Notes: generated by a model not told the origin, from the sequence alone. Counted from the first letter of the stretch, positions 9,587 to 18,321 are shown. The stretch: DNA of 64,000 nt from Amycolatopsis coloradensis (GCF_001953865.1 NZ_MQUQ01000011.1:114314-178313); one strand, 5' to 3'. Numbers and translations: made by a program.

Positions 9587-9789
9587 ATACGCGACCTCAC
9601 CAGTTGCTGCGATGGTGGCGGTTCCGGGCCTGCCAGTGGGAGACTTGGAGTCGGGTGCGGACCGTCGCTACGCTCCGGACGTCCGCCGCATCCGCCCGAC
9701 TCGGCACGTGATTCACCGATGCGCCAGTGGTTCGGCTCCTCGGCACGTCCGGCACGTCGGCGGGAACCGGTCACCCGAAATGAGGTCAC

Positions 9790-10755
9790 ATGGGCAACGC
9801 CGAGGTCAACCCGAACCCGTCGCTTCCGATATCCCGCCGGACCCTGTTGCAGGGAACCGGGCTCGCCCTCGGCGGCACGGCCCTGGTCAACGGGACCGCC
9901 GACGCGCACCCACCGGGCGTTCCGGTCCCGGGCCCTGGCAGCCCGGTGCGCCCGATCCCGGTGCCCGAGCAGGTTCCGGCTACCCAGGGCTTGTTGCAGG
10001 TGCCCGGGGCGCGGCTGTGGTACTGGGACACCGGCGGGCCCGGTGAGCCGGTGGTTCTGCTGCACGCTCTGAGCGGCAGTGGCGAGAGCTGGCCGTACCA
10101 GCAGCCGTACCTCGCCCGTGCGGGGTACCGGGTCATCGGCTACTCGCGTCGGGGGTACGCCAACTCGCCGGTGCAGGACCCGAACGACCCGAGGACCGGC
10201 ATCGAGGATCTGCACGACCTCGTGGAGTTCCTGGGGGTCGGGAAGTTTCACGTCGTCGGCGTTGCCGGTGGCGGCTGGTACGCGATGGACTACGCGCTCA
10301 ACCACCCGGACCGGTTGCACAGCCTGGTGATCGGCGCGTGCGTGCTTCAGGTCCGGGAGCGGGACTACCAGGACATGGTGGAGCGGTTGCGGTCGCCCGA
10401 GGTCGACGCGCTGCCCATCCACTTCCGGGAGTTGGGCCCGTCCTACCGCGCGATCGACCCGGACGGTGTCGCCAGGTGGCTGGACAGCCATCACCGGGCC
10501 GGGCCCAACGGGATCGTCCAGCCCAGGGCGACCTCGCTGAGCTGGGCCGTGATCGAACGGCTCACCGTGCCCACCCTGCTGCTGTGGGGGGACGCCGACC
10601 CGCACACCTCACCGCCGGTGCAGCGTCTGCTGGCCGGGCACTTCCGCAGGGTGAGCACGATGGTGGCCAACGAGTGCGGGCACAACGTCCACTGGGAACG
10701 GTCGGACGTGGTCAACCCCGTGCTGCGGAACTTCTTCCGGGCCAACCGGCACTGA
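9790..10755 (+). CDS. Tat-exported alpha/beta-hydrolase-fold protein lacking the usual nucleophile Ser
   Basis: The 321-aa protein begins with a twin-arginine signal (ISRRTLLQGTGLALGG, residues 14-29) and so should be exported folded. The body is an alpha/beta hydrolase: VVLLHALSGSGESW (oxyanion region), YSRRGYANSP, FHVVGVAGGGWYAMDYAL (nucleophile elbow), LLLWGDADPHTSP (acid) and NECGHNVHWE (His). The elbow reads G-V-A-G-G, putting Ala159 where the catalytic Ser is expected, although the Asp and His look intact. It may therefore be a non-hydrolytic relative (lyase, dehalogenase-like or binding protein). The start ATG follows GAAATGAGGTCAC. The gene sits alone between two integrase fragments. 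Confidence 0.85.
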   Translation: MGNAEVNPNPSLPISRRTLLQGTGLALGGTALVNGTADAHPPGVPVPGPGSPVRPIPVPEQVPATQGLLQVPGARLWYWDTGGPGEPVVLLHALSGSGESWPYQQPYLARAGYRVIGYSRRGYANSPVQDPNDPRTGIEDLHDLVEFLGVGKFHVVGVAGGGWYAMDYALNHPDRLHSLVIGACVLQVRERDYQDMVERLRSPEVDALPIHFRELGPSYRAIDPDGVARWLDSHHRAGPNGIVQPRATSLSWAVIERLTVPTLLLWGDADPHTSPPVQRLLAGHFRRVSTMVANECGHNVHWERSDVVNPVLRNFFRANRH

Positions 10756-10809
10756 CCATCCGGGCCACGGGGTGATCCAATCGGGCCCGCCGAACGTGTC
10801 GTGGGATCG

Positions 10810-10849
10810 CTCTCACACCCCCTCAAGCCCGTTGGATGGGGTGTGAGAG
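10810..10849. terminator. 12-bp inverted repeat after the hydrolase gene
   Basis: CTCTCACACCCC (10810-10821) pairs perfectly with GGGGTGTGAGAG (10838-10849) across a 16-base loop, 55 bases past the hydrolase stop. A factor-independent terminator is the simplest reading. Confidence 0.5.
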
Positions 10850-10973
10850 GCCAGGGGTAGCGGAACAGGAACAAGGGACGGGCGGCGGAGGGGTTCGGCG
10901 GTGGCCGAACTACTTTGACGCGCGCACCAGTAGGGCGCTCCGGCCGCCCGGCGTTCAGGGGGCGGCCCAGCGG

Positions 10974-11366
10974 GACAACATGAACAGCGCCACCAACCCG
11001 AACTGCCGCTGGCTGTTCCCCGGCCGACGCGCAGGACAACCGATGCACCCCAGATCACTCGGCACGCTGGTGACCGGGCTCGGCATCCCCACCACCACCG
11101 GACGCATCGCGGCCATCGAACACCACGTCCTGACCATTCCGGCCCCGTGGTCGCTGACGCCCTCGGCTACCACCCCGTCAAAATTGCCACGAGAGCCGGA
11201 ACCACCTGGAACCGCTACGCCCCAGGCGACCACGACCCTGCCCACCCTGAAGCACACACCGATCACTGGTCACACTGGCGACGACGCCACCAAACCCACG
11301 CCCGCCACAGCCACTACCAGCGACAACACCCCAAACATCCCAGACTGCGGCTGCCGTACTAGATGA
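10974..11366 (+). pseudogene. Tyrosine-recombinase-like integrase fragment (copy 2, frameshifted)
   Basis: From GACAACATGAAC onward the DNA repeats copy 1 (9281 on) with scattered substitutions: RWLFPGRRAGQPMHPRSL is retained. A base is lost near 11145, so VVADALGYHPVKIATRAG and WNRYAPGDH continue in another frame. It is shorter than copy 1 and not translatable as one protein. The two copies form an imperfect direct repeat flanking the Tat hydrolase. Confidence 0.6.
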
Positions 11367-11545
11367 GTGATTTCGTGAAGTCGCGTGAAGTGTGACTCCG
11401 CGAAGGAAGCCTCGCTTAAGCATCCACAAGGACACTAGTTGTCCCGATTTGTCCGATCGATCATCGATGCGGAAGCCCCTCAAGGACTTGACCTGCCCGG
11501 GTGGCCGACTCGGTCACGAACGCCCCTTCGGCGCGAACCACAGTT

Positions 11546-11592
11546 GTGAAGGCCTCCTTGCCTATCTTGAGGGTGAGCAAGGAGGCCTTCAC
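11546..11592. repeat. Perfect 16-bp inverted repeat with GGCCTCCTTG arms
   Basis: GTGAAGGCCTCCTTGC (11546-11561) and GCAAGGAGGCCTTCAC (11577-11592) are exact complements around 15 bases. It lies in a gap between an integrase remnant and the convergent propeller gene. It could be a terminator for that minus-strand gene or an interspersed genomic palindrome. Confidence 0.6.
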
Positions 11593-11699
11593 ACCTTGAC
11601 GATACGAACATACGACATCCAATCGGACGATTTGATTCGAAAATCATCCTTTGTGTACAGTCGTAGCACCTCGTTGAGCTTCGTGTGATCTTCACGGAA

Positions 11700-12836
11700 T
11701 CAACCGGCTAGCTTGCCACCGATCGCGGCGAGGTCTGTTTTGACCGGTGACGGGGTGATCGCGATCGCCGTTGGACCGGCGCCGGTGGAGATAGGGCTGC
11801 CGGGGGTACTGGTCGCTATCGTGATCGGTGTGACGAGGCTGCTGCTGTGGTGGGTGACGTAGGCGGTGACGCCATCCGGGGTGAACGCGACGGCGGTGGG
11901 GCCGGGGCCGACCGGGATGGTGGTACCAGTGGTGTTGGTGGCTACCTCGATAAGGGTCACCGATTCGCTTAATCGATTGGTGACGTAGACGGTGGCACCG
12001 TTCGGCGTGATCGCGACCCCGCAGGGGCCGTCGACAACGGGGATGGCAGTGCCCGCGGTGTTGGTGGCTGTGGCGATGGGGGTCACCGAGCCGCTGAATC
12101 GGTTGGCAACGTAGGCGGTGGCGCCATCCGGCGTGACCGCGATCCCCCAGGGCCCGCCGTCGACGGGGATGGGGGTGCCCGCGGTGTTGGTGGCCACGGT
12201 AATCGGAATCACCGTGCCATCGTCGATGTTGGTGACGTAGGCGGTGGCGCCATTCGGTGTGATCGCGATTCCTAAGGGGCGGCCGCCGGTGGGGATGGGG
12301 GTGCCCGCGGTGTTGGTAGCCACATCGATGGGGGTCACCATGCCATCGCCGAAGTTGGTGACGTAGGCGGTGGCGCCATCCGGCGTGACCGCGATCCCCC
12401 AGGGCCCGCCGTCGACGGGGATGGGGGTGCCCGCGGTGTTGGTGGCCACATCGATGGGGGTCACCGAGTCGCTGAATTGGTTGGTGACGTAGGCGGTGGC
12501 ACCATCGGGTGTGATCGCGACCCCGGAGGGGCCGCGGTCGACGGGGATGGGGGCGCCCGCGGTGTTGGTGGCCAGATCGATCGGAGTCACCGAGTCGCTG
12601 CTGAAGTTGGTGACATAGGCCGTCCCGGTGGCAGCCGCGTAAGCGGTTCCCAGCATCAGCGCGGACACCGCCGGCGTCGCGACCAGGCTCGCGAGGACCA
12701 TCAACGCCGCGGTGAGCAGCGACAGCGCCCGCCGCCCCGCGGGCACCCGAACAGCCGACCTGCCGAGCGCGCGGCGACGCAGCAGACCCGCTCTGAATTC
12801 CCGGGGCTGTGGCCCGCCACGAGAGAATTGCGCCAT
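11700..12836 (-). CDS. Secreted YVTN-type seven-bladed beta-propeller protein
   Basis: The ATG at 12836 has an excellent GGAGGAGAA site; the frame is open further upstream. A long export signal (basic residues to about 36, then SLLTAALMVLASLVA and an ...AYA end near 68) leads into seven tandem 42-residue repeats. Each reads roughly TAYVTN-x5-SVTPIDVATNTAGTPI, then PxGIAxTPDGA, the signature of surface-layer YncE/YVTN propellers. Seven blades make a closed propeller, and the protein ends right after the seventh. The DNA of blades 2 and 4 is nearly identical over about 80 bp, pointing to recent internal duplication. Likely an extracellular binding protein; ligand unknown. Confidence 0.85.
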   Translation of the reverse strand: MAQFSRGGPQPREFRAGLLRRRALGRSAVRVPAGRRALSLLTAALMVLASLVATPAVSALMLGTAYAAATGTAYVTNFSSDSVTPIDLATNTAGAPIPVDRGPSGVAITPDGATAYVTNQFSDSVTPIDVATNTAGTPIPVDGGPWGIAVTPDGATAYVTNFGDGMVTPIDVATNTAGTPIPTGGRPLGIAITPNGATAYVTNIDDGTVIPITVATNTAGTPIPVDGGPWGIAVTPDGATAYVANRFSGSVTPIATATNTAGTAIPVVDGPCGVAITPNGATVYVTNRLSESVTLIEVATNTTGTTIPVGPGPTAVAFTPDGVTAYVTHHSSSLVTPITIATSTPGSPISTGAGPTAIAITPSPVKTDLAAIGGKLAG

Positions 12837-13552
12837 GGGTTCTCCTCCTTTCAGCGCACCCGTGGCGGCCCCTTTTGGCCCAGAACCGCGAGGTTCACGA
12901 GTGCCCAGTGTCCGGCCGGCGCACAACCCCGGACAACCGGGATTCGACGAAGGCCGCAAGCGCTCACGCTTCGCTGCAATCACAACTGATCAATAGAGGC
13001 AAAAGGCATCAAGAAATAAGTCGGCAGACTCTGGCGGAACACGCATCCACTCTGCTATGTGATAGCAACTACGCCGGATGTACCAGTATAAACGGTGAAT
13101 TGACAAACTTCCAGGTCGTCGTCCGTGACGGCGTGCGGTATCGGCAATCGTGGTCGGTGGCCCTGCCCTGTAGGCTGCGATGACGCGGGACGCGGCACCG
13201 ACGCGCTTCGACACGCCTGCGGGCTGCCGCTACTTGTGTGATCGATCGTTTCTGCTGTGGCCGTGCCTGTCTTCGAATCTGGATGACTGTTCTCTCTGCT
13301 GGTGACTTGTTGGTTCGTTGTCATCCACTCTTTCATGTCGGCACATTCGGGTGATTGATGACATTCGCCAGGCTGTTGTCGTCCGCGCATTTCGGGGCGG
13401 GCCGTAGAAATGTTCCCATTGGGTCGATGATGCTCTGGGTGTCCGCTCGCATAGCACAGGTTTCCGCGAGGAGACGATCAGCGGGTGCGGCGGCGTCGGT
13501 GGTGATGGCGGCCGGGTTGACTCTGGTGGCCCGACGCCGGTGAACGGCGGTG
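12837..13552. other. Intergenic region, about 700 bp, no supported gene
   Basis: It holds the promoter region of the propeller gene. Around 13000-13120 it is noticeably less GC-rich than its surroundings. Several open frames exist on both strands, but their composition is irregular and none has a start with a good site. Confidence 0.3.
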
Positions 13553-13708
13553 CCGTCTAACGACGACTTCGCCAATGTCCAGGTCGGGTCGTTCACCGAC
13601 AGCCTCGACAACACCGACGCGACAATCGAATCCACGGCCGGATCGACCTTCGACTCCATCGTGGGCGTCTACACCGGCGCGAACCTTGGATCACGATCAG
13701 CGGCATGA
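13553..13708 (+). pseudogene. Remnant of a secreted protein with a pre-peptidase-C-like domain
   Basis: The frame reads PSNDDFANVQVGSF, then TAGSTFDSIVGVYTGANL and a stop. NDDFANA near the domain start and GSxFDTxLxVYTG near its middle are typical of bacterial PPC-type beta-sandwich domains. Here the about 30 residues expected between them, including a WYxWTAP segment, are missing, so the domain is internally deleted. There is no start codon. Confidence 0.45.
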
Positions 13709-14512
13709 GAGTGCGTCCGTTGCGGACGCTGAGGACGGGCAGCATGATTGGCTGCGTGCGGGTGTCAGCGTGTCGGTCTCATGCGTTGAGCAGGCGGACT
13801 GGTGTTACTTCTTGGCTGTGGGCGATGACGTCGAACCCTTCGACAAGCGAGCCAACGGACAGGTGGTGTGCGGGGTCGTAAATGGGGCCGATCAGCCGGA
13901 TCTTCGCCGGCTGAGGCTGTCCGGCGCGGGATTCCGTGCGGGCTCGATCAGATCGTCGAGCGGAGGCGTCGTCGGTGTCCCGGTCGGTACCAGCCGGGAA
14001 GGCCGCCCTTTTGGGCAGTGATTCTCGCCCGTTTCGGGGCCCGGAAGCGATCATGTTCGATGGGGTTCTGGTGTGGGATGGACGGATATTCCGATCTCGT
14101 TCAGCAGGAGGATGCGTGAGCAGTGTGGTAGCGCGGCATGTCGTTGTGGCGGACCATATTCCGGTACCCGGCTACTCTGACGGCGAAGGCCAGGTGGACA
14201 ATGCGGTGTGGCATACCGTGAATGTGTATGGCGGACTAAACCAGATTTCGGTGGTGATCAGTCAGTGGCCAAGCGGGTGACTGACTGAAAATGCTTTATT
14301 GTCACGTTTGGATGATCGCTAGTCAAAGTCGAAGTCTGATGAATCGAATTATTCGAACACCGAACTTGGGATAGAAGTTGATCTTGACATCGGCGCGGTA
14401 CTGGAGCGCCTAAAGCGCGTGAGGGCGGCCCGGGAGGCCCTGATGGTCGAGGTGGGTTCGTGAACCGGCGAAGTATGCGTAGTCGACTAAATATCTATCA
14501 CTAAGGAGTGTT
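13709..14512. other. Mostly non-coding region, about 800 bp, with one possible minus-strand fragment
   Basis: The minus-strand frame 13779-14054 ends in IGPIYDPAHHLSVGSLVEGF and EVTPVRLLNA, which reads like a real protein tail, but I cannot name it and see no convincing start. The DNA from 14280 to 14510 is less GC-rich and presumably carries the promoter of the following secreted gene. Confidence 0.3.
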
Positions 14513-14977
14513 ATGAAAAAGATGAGTTTGTTGCTGGCGCTGCCTGCCGCCTTGTTGCTGACGGCGCTGATGCCTCTCGGGGCGTCGGCGTCGGTCCCGC
14601 ACCGGGGGCCGACGTCGGAGTTCGAGGCCTACGTGACCTTGTTCAACCAGACCAACCACGTCCTGACACGCAAGGCGTCCCACCTTGACCATGGGTGCTG
14701 GAACACCGAACCATCCAGCCAGATCCAGCCTCGTACCGCGGTCTACTGGCGGTCCGATAGCTGCGGGGCTTTCACCGGCACCGAAGGCTGGGTGACCTAC
14801 ACCATCGAAGGATCAGGGGGCCAGGGCTACGCCTACGCGCACTGGAACCTTCCCTATTTCGGCTCTAATTCCTTTGACGGGACAGCCGGCGGGCTGTTCA
14901 CGATGACCGTCCAGGGAAATAACGAACGCCATGCACAGGTCAACTATACTCTCAAATGTGTCATTCCAGGCTGTTAG
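14513..14977 (+). CDS. Secreted ET79/aegerolysin-like crystal-protein homologue
   Basis: The 154-aa product starts with a Sec signal (MKKMSLLLALPAALLLTALM, cleavage after GASAS near residue 27). The mature part has the pattern of Bacillus ET79-type and aegerolysin-like proteins: VLTRKASHLDHGCWNTEP, an IQPRTAVYWRSDSCG segment, TGTEGWVTYTI and a late NVxxxNLPYFGSNSF-like YAHWNLPYFGSNSF. These are small beta-sandwiches that bind membrane lipids; some are pore-forming partners or insecticidal. Four Cys (in GCW, SCG, KCVIPGC) could form two disulfides. AAGGAG stands seven bases before the ATG. No partner toxin gene is adjacent. Confidence 0.75.
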   Translation: MKKMSLLLALPAALLLTALMPLGASASVPHRGPTSEFEAYVTLFNQTNHVLTRKASHLDHGCWNTEPSSQIQPRTAVYWRSDSCGAFTGTEGWVTYTIEGSGGQGYAYAHWNLPYFGSNSFDGTAGGLFTMTVQGNNERHAQVNYTLKCVIPGC

Positions 14978-15379
14978 GATGAGCGAGTGATCCGACTCGT
15001 TCTCACTGGTAGCGTTACGCGACTTCCGTCGGTAAGGAACGCAACGCCTGCGGGCACGACCCTCGGCTGAGCGCTCGAGACGCGTCCGTAGGCGCGCACC
15101 TATTTAGCTGCCCAGGGAGTGGACGCTCACGTAGCGGGATGTAATTCAAAGAACAGCGGCGCTCTGGTCCCGCCGGTCCAGCACTGTGTCCGGCGGGACG
15201 CAATTCGTTACTCGCCGAAAGACGAGCCCAGCACGGGTACTCGGGTCTCGGCCGGCACCGCCCGCACGGATTCGAAATCGGGCAGGGATCGCTCGGCGTG
15301 GCTGGCCGCATTTTCCCGCACGAGGGATCATTCGCGCACAGCGGACGATGATCTCACCCGGCTCGATGCTGTCAAAGCA
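14978..15379. other. Intergenic region, about 400 bp
   Basis: No gene is supported. Open frames that span the region have no recognisable domain until the ricin-like remnant begins at about 15380. Confidence 0.35.
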
Positions 15380-15815
15380 ATGAGTAGCTGCTTAACTCCG
15401 GAGTCCGGCGCGCAGGGCGCGAAGCTGACCATCCACGACTGCACCGGACGATCCGAACAGCAATGGAAGCTGTCCGCACAGACCGGCGGCTCATTGGGCA
15501 GGCCGACCACTGCCTCGACCTGGTGGAGCAGGTCGCCGCGCGGCGCAGAGCTGGTCGGTACCGGGCACAGGAGCGGTGACGGTCGCGAATCGTTGCCTTG
15601 ACATCTACAACAGCGGCACCGCGAACGGCACCCCGGTCGGCGTGTGGGGCTGCCACGGTGCCGCGAACCAGCAGTGCGTCTCCAGACCTGACGGCACCCT
15701 GGTCAACCCGATGTCCGACAGGTGTCTCGACGCAGGCATCGAGAGCCAGGTATTGCTGCTCTACGACTGCCATGCCGAACCGTGGCAACGGTGGGCACTG
15801 CCCGCCGGGGATTGA
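15380..15815 (+). pseudogene. Ricin-type beta-trefoil lectin, broken by frameshifts
   Basis: Three fragments of one beta-trefoil lie in different frames. SSCLTPESGAQGAKLTIHDC with EQQWKL is the first QxW-type lobe. Then GQADHCLDLVEQ follows after a frame change near 15490. A third frame has NRCLDIYNSGTANGTPVGVW, ANQQC, then DRCLDAG and LLYDCHAEPWQRWAL. The CLD and QQW/QRW spacing is that of ricin B-type carbohydrate-binding lobes. At least two frameshifts prevent translation, and no signal peptide precedes it. Confidence 0.6.
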
Positions 15816-16251
15816 AGTTCATTCGGCGTCAGAGTGAGCCGGTAGCGAAGGGAACGGTGTACCAGGCCACCATCGCGACGGCGGCGCGCCTGCGCGCGCG
15901 GGAACTCGAGCGAAGACATCCGAGTCGAAAGGCATGCAACTCTACTCGAGGATGCCGCGGTGGCATAGATCAGCGTCGACGACCACTGTGGAGAGGTCGT
16001 CGCCCCGCTCGCGGCGAAGTCGCCCGGACCCGCTTGACAACTCGTACAGCTGGAGCGCCGTCCGATGTGGGTTTCGGAGTGCATATCGGAGGCAAAGAAG
16101 CAACGGGCATTCGAGCGAATCGGCTGTTCGTGGAGTGAGTGCCGGAGCTTCTCGGGTAAAGGCGTCTTCGGGGGATTTTCCCAGGAAGACTCTGTGTGGT
16201 TCACGCGGATTTAACCGGGTGGTCCGGCGGGCGGGGGAGTGCCAAGCTCGT
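15816..16251. other. Intergenic region, about 430 bp
   Basis: No coding feature is supported. It separates the lectin remnant from the promoter of the 48-aa peptide gene. Confidence 0.35.
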
Positions 16252-16281
16252 TTGACAGAGTCTTTGCAATTCCTTTACCTT
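16252..16281 (+). promoter_or_regulatory. Strong sigma-70-type promoter of the peptide gene
   Basis: A perfect TTGACA (16252-16257) is separated by 18 bp from TACCTT (16276-16281). A transcript would start near 16288 and give a leader of about 48 bases before the ATG at 16336. Such a good -35 is rare in this GC-rich window and suggests high expression. Confidence 0.65.
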
Positions 16282-16335
16282 GGTGAGGCGATGATCAATC
16301 CACATCGCGTTCCCCGAGCACTCCGGAGGCACGGT

Positions 16336-16482
16336 ATGAACGAGCTGGCCAAGAAAATCGCCCAGGACAGTGTGTGGACCAAGTGGGTCGCCGTGAACTC
16401 GGCGCCGGCCGCGAACAAGGACGGCTGCATTTCGCGGGCCAAGGAGGGTTGCATTTCGCGATCGCAGAGCCGCAGCTCCTGA
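16336..16482 (+). CDS. 48-aa peptide with two KxGCISRx repeats, candidate RiPP precursor
   Basis: The ATG has a perfect GGAGG seven bases upstream. The peptide has a leader-like N-terminus (MNELAKKIAQDSVWTKWVAV), an Ala/Pro/Asn stretch, then two tandem 8-residue units, K-D-G-C-I-S-R-A (28-35) and K-E-G-C-I-S-R-S (36-43), and a SQSRSS-like end. The two Cys are C31 and C39. The repeats come from a 24-base tandem duplication. I match it to no named RiPP family. A precursor role is inferred from size, repeated core-like units, the strong promoter, the hairpin after the gene, and the modifying-enzyme-like genes downstream. An in-frame ATG at 16291 would be almost at the predicted transcript start, so 16336 is preferred. 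Confidence 0.65.
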   Translation: MNELAKKIAQDSVWTKWVAVNSAPAANKDGCISRAKEGCISRSQSRSS

Positions 16483-16493
16483 CGGACTCCCGG

Positions 16494-16532
16494 CCGGTGG
16501 TCGGCGATCGCGATGCGGTCGCCGGCCACCGG
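16494..16532 (+). terminator. 18-bp hairpin between the peptide and the adenylating-enzyme gene
   Basis: The arms 16494-16511 (CCGGTGGTCGGCGATCGC) and 16515-16532 (GCGGTCGCCGGCCACCGG) pair over all 18 positions in RNA, with two G-U pairs, around a 3-base loop. Its position suits a partial terminator or mRNA stabiliser that keeps the peptide transcript more abundant than the enzyme transcript. Confidence 0.6.
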
Positions 16533-16559
16533 TGCGGCATCACACGACGGGTGACCACG

Positions 16560-17813
16560 ATGAGCCAGTCCATGACTGATGTGGCCGAGATGATCGACCA
16601 GGTCCGCGATATCCCGCTTTACCGTGATTCTGTACGGACCGGGGAGTTCCCGGTGCTGGAGAAGTCCGCCATCGCGGACGGGTTCCCGGACAACTGGATG
16701 ACGCCGAAACTCAGGGCGGCCCTCGACTCGGGGGAAGCCGAGTTCGTGCTCTCCACCGGGACGAACCACGCGCGAATGCAGTTGATCCGGCCGCCGTACT
16801 TCCTGCTCAAATCCTATTACCGGCTTTGGAGCGAGCATCCCGAGCTCGCGCGCACCTGGGAGCTCGGTTGTTCGAGGGTGTCGATCACCACGGTGCTCGC
16901 GACCGAACACGTGGCGAGGGTCAACGCCAGGGCCCGTGGCGAGACAGCGCCCGAGCACCCGACCCTGGCGGATCGGCGCCTCGATGACCGCACCGTCTAT
17001 CTGAACCAGACGCTGGATCCGGCGTTGTGGCGCCGATCCGACGTGGAGCGCATGCTCGACGAGATCGAGCAGACCCGGGCGGCCCATCCGGAGGGTCGTT
17101 ACCACTTGGACTGTTCGAGTTATCACCTCGCGCACCTGGTGCTCAAGGCGCGCGCATGGGGCCTGGATGACCGGTTCCCCGAGCCGGACAGCATCATCCA
17201 CGCCTACGAGTACACCCCGGACAACGTGTCCCGGTTCCTGCGCGCGCGGTTCGCCTGCCCGATCGTCGATCTGTTCGGCAGCACGGAACTGGGCTATCTG
17301 TATTACAGCGACGGTCAGGCCGCCTATCGTCCGTACCTCGACCAGATGAAGGTCGAGCTGATCCCGGTCGAAGAGGGCGGCAGCCTGTTCAGCGTGATCG
17401 TCTCCAGCGTCCGCAATCCGTACATGCCGCTCATCCGCTACCGGTCCGGCGACTGCGCGCGAACTGTCGACGGCAGCCCCGATCCCACCCGGATATCACG
17501 GTTCTGCGGCAGGGAGAAGGAACTCGTCCGGGTCGGTGACACGCTCGTCTGTCACGGTGATCTCGATCGCTGGACAGGCGAATGCGCGCCCTCGATCTTC
17601 CTCTATCGGCTCCGAGTCGGTGAGGGCTCCGACGCGGAACTGGAATACACCACGTTCGACGGGGTACCGATCGATGCGGCGGATTCCGCCGTGCTCGTCG
17701 ACGCCCTGTCGGAAAACCTTGAGCTTTCCGTGACGCCGGTCTGGCGTGAACACATCCCGATCGGGAAATCGGGAAAGTATGCCTGGCTCCATCCCGAATC
17801 CCGGAACACTTAG
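16560..17813 (+). CDS. PaaK-like adenylate-forming enzyme
   Basis: The 417-aa protein belongs to the phenylacetate-CoA-ligase/F390-synthetase branch of ANL enzymes, which activate carboxylates as acyl-adenylates. It shows a phosphate-loop equivalent LSTGTNHARMQ (about residue 65, diverged from the usual SSGTTGxP), LFGSTELGYLYYSDG (A5-like) and LIRYRSGDCAR (A7-like, with the ribose-binding Asp). The C-terminus IPIGKSGKYAWLHPES may supply the A10-type Lys. The start ATG at 16560 follows the hairpin. The gene is in line with the 48-aa peptide gene and is followed after seven bases by the next gene. The substrate may be the peptide's carboxylate or a small acid; sequence alone cannot decide. Confidence 0.75.
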   Translation: MSQSMTDVAEMIDQVRDIPLYRDSVRTGEFPVLEKSAIADGFPDNWMTPKLRAALDSGEAEFVLSTGTNHARMQLIRPPYFLLKSYYRLWSEHPELARTWELGCSRVSITTVLATEHVARVNARARGETAPEHPTLADRRLDDRTVYLNQTLDPALWRRSDVERMLDEIEQTRAAHPEGRYHLDCSSYHLAHLVLKARAWGLDDRFPEPDSIIHAYEYTPDNVSRFLRARFACPIVDLFGSTELGYLYYSDGQAAYRPYLDQMKVELIPVEEGGSLFSVIVSSVRNPYMPLIRYRSGDCARTVDGSPDPTRISRFCGREKELVRVGDTLVCHGDLDRWTGECAPSIFLYRLRVGEGSDAELEYTTFDGVPIDAADSAVLVDALSENLELSVTPVWREHIPIGKSGKYAWLHPESRNT

Positions 17814-17820
17814 GAGAATC

Positions 17821-18321
17821 GTGCCTCTTGTCTCCGAGTCCGACCTGCGTTCTCTGCTCGGTGAGCCGCTGTACGCCGAGGTGGTCGAATACTTCACCGT
17901 AAAGACCGGCGAACCGGTCGAGTACGTGGAACGGCAAACACTCGAATGTCTCCGCTACCTCTATCTGGTCTCCGCGCACCAAGACGAACTCGCGGGTCTG
18001 TTCCTCCCGGTCGAGCAGGAGATCGACGAGATCTGGCACTACCTGATCCTGCAGACCAGCGAGTACCGGGAAGTGTGCGGGCGGCTTCCCGGGCGCTTCT
18101 TCATCGAGCACCGCAGCATCAGTTACGGCGAGTACCAGGAGGAACCGCCCCGAGAACAGGCGGCGGCCGAGGCGCTGCGCTGGATTCCCCTGTATATCAG
18201 CGAATTCGGCCCATTCGACGAAGGCGCTTTGCCTCACTGGACGATGGTGCGGTTCCTGGTCGAGGAGCTGGGCATGTCCCTGGAGCAGATCGCCGAACTC
18301 GACGCGGCGGCCGTCAGCTGA
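17821..18321 (+). CDS. Small WH-motif protein related to glycine-rich-domain-protein-like family
   Basis: The 166-aa protein starts at GTG 17821 with AGGAG six bases upstream. The motif EIDEIWHYLILQTSEYREVC (about residues 74-93), followed by FFIEHRSISYGEY, resembles the VDEVWHxHILHTxxYxxFC core of proteins annotated as glycine-rich-domain-containing-protein-like, whose biochemical role is unknown. The rest is helical. It is directly downstream of the PaaK-like gene and its end overlaps the convergent exporter gene by eight bases within a GTCAGCTGAC palindrome. A helper or modifying role for the peptide is only inferred. Confidence 0.6.
   Translation: MPLVSESDLRSLLGEPLYAEVVEYFTVKTGEPVEYVERQTLECLRYLYLVSAHQDELAGLFLPVEQEIDEIWHYLILQTSEYREVCGRLPGRFFIEHRSISYGEYQEEPPREQAAAEALRWIPLYISEFGPFDEGALPHWTMVRFLVEELGMSLEQIAELDAAAVS

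Noticed and set aside
13900..16000. Search for a CRISPR array in the less GC-rich accessory stretch
   Set aside because: No repeats of constant length and spacing and no cas genes were seen.
16291..16335. In-frame ATG 15 codons upstream in the 48-aa peptide gene
   Set aside because: It would lie only about three bases after the predicted transcript start, and the downstream ATG has a perfect GGAGG.
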